This document shows positions 44,280 to 47,886 of a DNA stretch of 47,886 bases, in pieces. Source of the DNA: Allobaculum stercoricanis DSM 13633 (GTDB lineage: Bacteria > Bacillota_I > Bacilli_A > Erysipelotrichales > Erysipelotrichaceae). The notes beneath the pieces are model-generated. The model was not told the DNA's origin and ran no database searches. It saw only the letters and a program-made list of their open reading frames with translations. A program made the translations under genes and the position numbers. The number at the start of each line of letters is the position of its first letter. Positions within the stretch are counted from its first letter, which is position 1. The stretch is taken from positions 2,004,992 through 2,052,877 of the forward strand of contig NZ_KB913034.1 in NCBI RefSeq assembly GCF_000384195.1, read 5' to 3'.

Positions 44280-44450
44280 ATGAAAAAATTGACAAAAAAA
44301 TCAGCACTATGCATAAGCTGGATTATGCTATTTGTAGCATGCGCACTATCGATGTACGCGATGTTTAAAGGAGATCCTTTCATGCTTGTGATCTCGGCTA
44401 TTTTCTTTGTGATTGGTTTTTTGACATTGAGACACTATATGTCATTGTAA
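44280..44450 (+). CDS. 56-residue membrane peptide, unknown function
   Basis: A short frame with AGGAAAGG eight bases before the ATG. It encodes a basic start (KKLTKKS), a first span (about 9-28), a short turn (FKGDPF) and a second span (about 34-50), ending RHYMSL. A TTGACT lies upstream at about 44221. It ends 43 bases before the AI-2E family transporter gene and may share its transcript. No family is recognised. Confidence 0.65.
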   Translation: MKKLTKKSALCISWIMLFVACALSMYAMFKGDPFMLVISAIFFVIGFLTLRHYMSL

Positions 44451-44493
44451 TCAGATCACAGACAAGTGAATAAATAGAACGAAAGGAGAATGT

Positions 44494-45741
44494 ATGAAGC
44501 TCTTTCGAAAATACAAAACACTATGGATGGCAAGTTTTGTTGTGGTGCTTGCAATCTTATTTATTACGAACTTCTCTTACTTTGCTGAAGGGTTTAAATA
44601 TGTTTTAAGCGCCTTTACGTCTTTAATGGGTGGTGTCGCTTTAGCGTTCATTTTGAACCTTATCATGGCTCCAGTAGAAGAAAAACTGAGAAATTGTAAC
44701 GTGCGCTTTTTCGCAAAACGGGCACGAACATTTGCGATGCTTGTCGCGTTTTTAGTAGCCCTTTGTATCATTGCGCTGATCTTGTCGATCGTTATTCCAA
44801 ACTTGATCAATGCGGTACAAATGTTGGCGCGTGAAGTTCCGCGTTATTTTCAAGAAATTCAAGCGGCTATTGATCAGTTGATGGTGAAATATCCAGAATT
44901 TAGTAAATGGCTAGGCAATATTGATTTGAACTGGCAAAAAACAACGGAAGCGATTTTAGGCTTTATCCTCAATGGAAATAGCGATAAAAACGTCGTCAAT
45001 TCGACGATGAGTATTGTGTCAGGCGCAATTGGCGGCGTGGTGAACTTATTTGTTGTGGTCGTTTTTGCAACGTACATCTTGTCGGAAAAAGAACGCTTTA
45101 TTAAAGCTTATTTCGTATTGACTGATTTATTCATGTCACAAGAAAAACGTGCTCATCTTACGCGTTCTTTGATGATTATCTACGAATCGTTTAAATCGTT
45201 TATTACCGGGGAAATTATAGAAGCTTGTATTTTAAGTACGATGTGTACTGTCGGCATGCTGATTTTACGATTGCCGTATGCCACGATGATTGGCGTTTTA
45301 GTGGGGGTCATCAATATGATTCCGATGGTCGGAGCATTTGTTGGTGGAGGTATTGGAGCCTTTATTATCTTTACGATTAGCCCGATGAAATGCTTGATCT
45401 TCTTAGTCTTCCTTTGCGTGATCCAACAAATCGAATCGAATATCTTCTTTCCAAGAGTCATTGGCAATAAAGTCGGTTTACCGGGAATTTATGTCATGAT
45501 GACCATCGTTGTTGGCGGTTCATTGTTTGGTGTTTTTGGCATGGTGCTCGGTGTGCCATTAATGGCCTCGGTGTATAAAATCTTTAATAACTACTTAGCG
45601 GAAGTAAGACTACAAAAACAAGCGCAAAAAGAGCAAGAGAATCTGCAAGAAGCTAAAGAGCCAGACATAGATCAACCTATAGCAAGCCAAGATGAATTAG
45701 ATCCTGAAGATGAAATACAAAGAGTGCTGATGAAGCAATAG
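44494..45741 (+). CDS. AI-2E family transporter (PerM/YtvI type)
   Basis: A 415-residue membrane protein with about seven to eight spans. The family includes proposed exporters of autoinducer-2 and Na+/H+ antiporters, so function is open. Marks are the large soluble loop after span 3 (about 105-170), GEIIEACILSTMCTVGMLILRLPYA, and the C-terminal VGVINMIPMVGAFVGGG with QQIESNIFFPRVIG. The acidic tail (EAKEPDIDQPIASQDELDPEDE) is cytoplasmic. AAAGGAG precedes the ATG. Confidence 0.9.
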   Translation: MKLFRKYKTLWMASFVVVLAILFITNFSYFAEGFKYVLSAFTSLMGGVALAFILNLIMAPVEEKLRNCNVRFFAKRARTFAMLVAFLVALCIIALILSIVIPNLINAVQMLAREVPRYFQEIQAAIDQLMVKYPEFSKWLGNIDLNWQKTTEAILGFILNGNSDKNVVNSTMSIVSGAIGGVVNLFVVVVFATYILSEKERFIKAYFVLTDLFMSQEKRAHLTRSLMIIYESFKSFITGEIIEACILSTMCTVGMLILRLPYATMIGVLVGVINMIPMVGAFVGGGIGAFIIFTISPMKCLIFLVFLCVIQQIESNIFFPRVIGNKVGLPGIYVMMTIVVGGSLFGVFGMVLGVPLMASVYKIFNNYLAEVRLQKQAQKEQENLQEAKEPDIDQPIASQDELDPEDEIQRVLMKQ

Positions 45742-45824
45742 GAACAAAATAATCTATGAGCAAAATAGAAGTGCTTATGATAAAGTTAATGTAAACTAAT
45801 TTTAAAGAAAGAGAGATATTTATT

Positions 45825-46151
45825 ATGGCAATTCGTCACGTTAAAAGTGTTGATGATTTTAAAGAAATCGTTGAATCCAATAATCAAGTTTTAGTCGACT
45901 TTTTTGCGACATGGTGCGGACCATGCAAAATGTTAGCCCCTGTTTTAGAAGGAGCAGCAACAAAATTAGAAGGCGATGTTGTGATCGCTAAAGTAGATAT
46001 CGATGAAAACCAAGAACTCGCTAATGCATTCCGCGTTCAATCCGTTCCAACTTTAGTATTCTTCAAAGACAACAAAGCTGTTTTAGCAACTGCTGGTTAC
46101 ATGGATGAAGCTGGTTTGATGCGCTTTATCGACACTGCAAAAGAAAAATAA
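45825..46151 (+). CDS. trxA: Thioredoxin
   Basis: A 108-residue small redox protein that reduces disulfides in the cytoplasm and is recycled by TrxB. The active site WCGPCK has its cysteines at 31 and 34; the cis-proline is in QSVPTLVFF. AAGAAAGAGAG lies before the ATG. It is transcribed alone and followed by a terminator. trxB lies elsewhere in this window, beside hprK. Confidence 0.96.
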   Translation: MAIRHVKSVDDFKEIVESNNQVLVDFFATWCGPCKMLAPVLEGAATKLEGDVVIAKVDIDENQELANAFRVQSVPTLVFFKDNKAVLATAGYMDEAGLMRFIDTAKEK

Positions 46152-46187
46152 AAACGATTCAAAATCAATCATTCAACTCATTTAAAA

Positions 46188-46248
46188 TCACAAAAAGGTC
46201 TTCGTCATTTGAACGCAATATGTTCGTTCTTTGATGAAGATCTTTTTT
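46188..46248 (+). terminator. Terminator after trxA
   Basis: A long stem (AAAAAGGTCTTCGTCA against TGATGAAGATCTTTTTT, with an inner GAACG/CGTTC pairing) ends in T6. Confidence 0.85.
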
Positions 46249-46369
46249 ATTCAATTTATCGCAATGATCACTCAATTTGGAGCAATGAGTCCGATTGAAA
46301 GGCGAGTTTGATCTAGAATGATACATAGAGAATATCAATGAAATCCAAAAGATTAAGTAGGAGCCGTAT

Positions 46370-47791
46370 ATGGAAACAATCATCAAAGAAGAAGTGCAAT
46401 CCATAAACGAAAGCACGAATGTTGATCCAATTCGGGATTATGGTGAAATTTTAGAACAACAAAAACGTTATTTTGAATCGGGCAAAACAATTTCTATTCC
46501 CGGAAGAAAAGTAGAGCTCGAATTATTAAAAGCAGCCATTCAACTGCATGAACAAGATATATTAGAAGCACTCAACGAAGATTTAGGAAAATCGTCTACT
46601 GAAGGCTATATGTCTGAAGTGGGTTTAACTTTAAGTGCAATCGATTGGCAAATTCGTCATTTGAAAAGTAATACGCAAGCGAAACATCATGTAACCCCTC
46701 TTCATCAATTAGTCTCAACAAGTCAAACGGTGCCCGTTCCTTATGGCAATGTGTTGATCATGGCCCCATGGAACTATCCGTTTTTATTGGTCATGGAACC
46801 TTTAGCCCAAGCCATTGCGGCAGGAAATACAGCGATTGTGAAAACAGGACATGCGGCCAAAGCGACCAATGCGGTAATTGAAAAGATCATTCAAATGATT
46901 TATCCTTCCGAATTTGTTTGTGTTGCACCAGGAGGAAGAGAAACGATTAGCCAACTTTTAGAATTAAAGTTTGATTATATTTTCTTCACCGGTGGAAAAG
47001 ATCTCGGTTCTCTTGTTTACCAATCTGCCAGCAAGCATATGACGCCAGTGACCTTAGAATTAGGGGGCAAATCGCCAGTTGTCGTGGATGAAAGTGCCAA
47101 TTTAGTTTTGGCAGCGAAACGCATCGTTTTTGGAAAATTTTTAAATGCGGGACAAACTTGCGTTGCGCCTGATTATGTGGTGGTTCATGAATCCGTTGTG
47201 CAACCATTTATGGCGGCTTTGAAACACGAAATTCAAAAACAATATCCCAATCCTTCTCGAATTGGAAAGATCATTAATGAAACACGATTTAAACATCTCA
47301 TCTCTTTAGTCGATGAAAACAAAGTTGTGATTGGCGGGCGGGCGAGTGTGGAAACACTCCAAATTGAACCGACCGTTTTAGAAGGGGTAAGTTGGGACGA
47401 TCCGATTATGCAAGAAGAAATATTCGGTCCGATTTTACCCGTTTTGACCTATCGTCAATTTAAACCTTTGATGCGAAAATTAGCCTCTTTACCGACACCT
47501 CTCGCATTTTATTTGTTCTCACGCAATGAGTTACATCAATCGTATATGAAATATGTCCAACCGTTTGGTGGGGGATGTATTAACGATACAGTTCTGCATA
47601 TTTCGAGTGAACGCTTGCCTTTTGGAGGCATGGGCGCAAGTGGTATAGGCCAATATCATGGTCGTTGGGGATTTGAAACGTTCTCGCACACCAAAGGAAT
47701 TTTAAATAAAGCATTATGGATCGATACGCCATTTCGCTATGCGAATCGCAAACGTTGGATGGCTAAGGCGATTCACAAAATCATGAAATAG
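46370..47791 (+). CDS. Aldehyde dehydrogenase, class 3 type
   Basis: An NAD(P)+-dependent enzyme oxidising aldehydes, probably aliphatic, to acids. The 473-residue protein has MAPWNYPF (oxyanion Asn), FFTGG at the Rossmann turn, LELGGKSPVVV (general-base Glu) and NAGQTCVAPDY (nucleophile Cys). The usual KPSE segment reads KTGHAAKA, keeping the lysine. PFGGMGASGIGQYHG and FSHTKGIL mark the C-terminus. The stop codon TAG (47789-47791) falls on the likely boundary of a group II intron lying on the other strand, so the natural last residues could have been changed by the insertion. Confidence 0.92.
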   Translation: METIIKEEVQSINESTNVDPIRDYGEILEQQKRYFESGKTISIPGRKVELELLKAAIQLHEQDILEALNEDLGKSSTEGYMSEVGLTLSAIDWQIRHLKSNTQAKHHVTPLHQLVSTSQTVPVPYGNVLIMAPWNYPFLLVMEPLAQAIAAGNTAIVKTGHAAKATNAVIEKIIQMIYPSEFVCVAPGGRETISQLLELKFDYIFFTGGKDLGSLVYQSASKHMTPVTLELGGKSPVVVDESANLVLAAKRIVFGKFLNAGQTCVAPDYVVVHESVVQPFMAALKHEIQKQYPNPSRIGKIINETRFKHLISLVDENKVVIGGRASVETLQIEPTVLEGVSWDDPIMQEEIFGPILPVLTYRQFKPLMRKLASLPTPLAFYLFSRNELHQSYMKYVQPFGGGCINDTVLHISSERLPFGGMGASGIGQYHGRWGFETFSHTKGILNKALWIDTPFRYANRKRWMAKAIHKIMK

Positions 47792-47886
47792 AGTAGAGGG
47801 AGACTATCTGTGAGCCTCGCCCCTCTCATTGCACCGTACGTACGGTTCTCGTATACGGCGCTACAGCTTTACAGTTTTATTTCATG
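47792..47886 (-). mobile_element. 3' end of a group II intron (domains V and VI), runs off the window
   Basis: On the minus strand 47861-47831 folds as domain V: GCGCCGTA pairs with TACGGTGC, a CG bulge, then TACG/CGTA closed by AGAAC. It is followed by a domain VI stem (GAGAGGG with CCCTCT) ending near ACTC at 47791-47794. The overall string TACGTACGGTGCAATGAGAGG is typical of intron ends behind reverse-transcriptase genes. The maturase gene would lie beyond the window. Confidence 0.75.

Overview
The window reads as a chromosomal stretch of a low-GC Gram-positive bacterium (Firmicutes). Strong AGGAGG-type ribosome binding sites, the gene order tmk-holB-ricT-rsmI, an hprK-ppaX-trxB type cluster, LCP and GtrA cell-envelope proteins, and a scr sucrose PTS operon all fit. 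The absence of yabA between ricT and rsmI and the general protein style suggest the Erysipelotrichales, but that placement is an inference from memory, not a computed phylogeny. The left edge cuts through an ISL3-type transposase and the right edge through the 3' end of a group II intron, so the window is bounded by repeated mobile DNA, as draft contigs often are.

Layout. 1-854: truncated ISL3 transposase. 1075-4675 (minus strand): two tandem cell-wall amidases, a YggS-type PLP protein and a SRAP/HMCES-type DNA-protein crosslink protein. 4808-8482 (plus): tmk, holB, ricT, rsmI. 8641-9567 (minus): aldo/keto reductase. 9906-16065 (plus): uvrA, hprK, a membrane-domain/PpaX-like HAD fusion, and trxB. 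16201-17987 (minus): a small lipoprotein and a membrane-anchored polysaccharide deacetylase. 18482-21212 (plus): a divergent PurD-like ATP-grasp protein and three small membrane proteins. 21351-21434 (minus): tRNA-Leu(CAG). 21612-23742 (plus): a DUF3737 beta-helix protein and a 1-phosphofructokinase-type kinase. 23830-29538: GtrA, a YihY/BrkB membrane protein, two tandem HAD phosphatases, a MATE exporter and a small GNAT protein. 29611-35246 (minus): sucrose operon scrA-scrB-scrK-scrR with LacI-type operators. 35584-38087 (plus): a MarR regulator and two DegV/FakB fatty-acid-binding proteins. 38356-43218 (plus): an LCP ligase and a large leucine-rich-repeat surface protein. 43349-47791: a lysozyme-like protein (minus), a 56-residue membrane peptide, an AI-2E family transporter, thioredoxin and an aldehyde dehydrogenase, followed by the intron.

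How the genes work together. Sucrose would enter as sucrose-6-phosphate through ScrA, be cleaved by ScrB, and the fructose be phosphorylated by ScrK, under control of ScrR at repeated GGAACC-type operators. HprK provides the general PTS/catabolite control signal, and the PpaX-like fusion next to it is well placed to remove the pyrophosphate HprK makes. The MarR gene and the second DegV gene share the same palindrome laid over the -35 box with identical promoter spacing, which points to a small lipid-uptake regulon. Amidases, deacetylase, LCP protein, lysozyme-like protein and the repeat-rich surface protein form a scattered envelope theme.

The most unusual items are the membrane-PpaX fusion, the MarR/FakB promoter pair with an apparently leaderless marR, the degenerate PurD-like protein outside any purine operon, a (TA)10 tract upstream of the surface protein, three TACGCAAA-like motifs at helical spacing upstream of uvrA, and the intron boundary that abuts the aldehyde dehydrogenase stop codon. 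No CRISPR array, prophage module or known defence system was seen.
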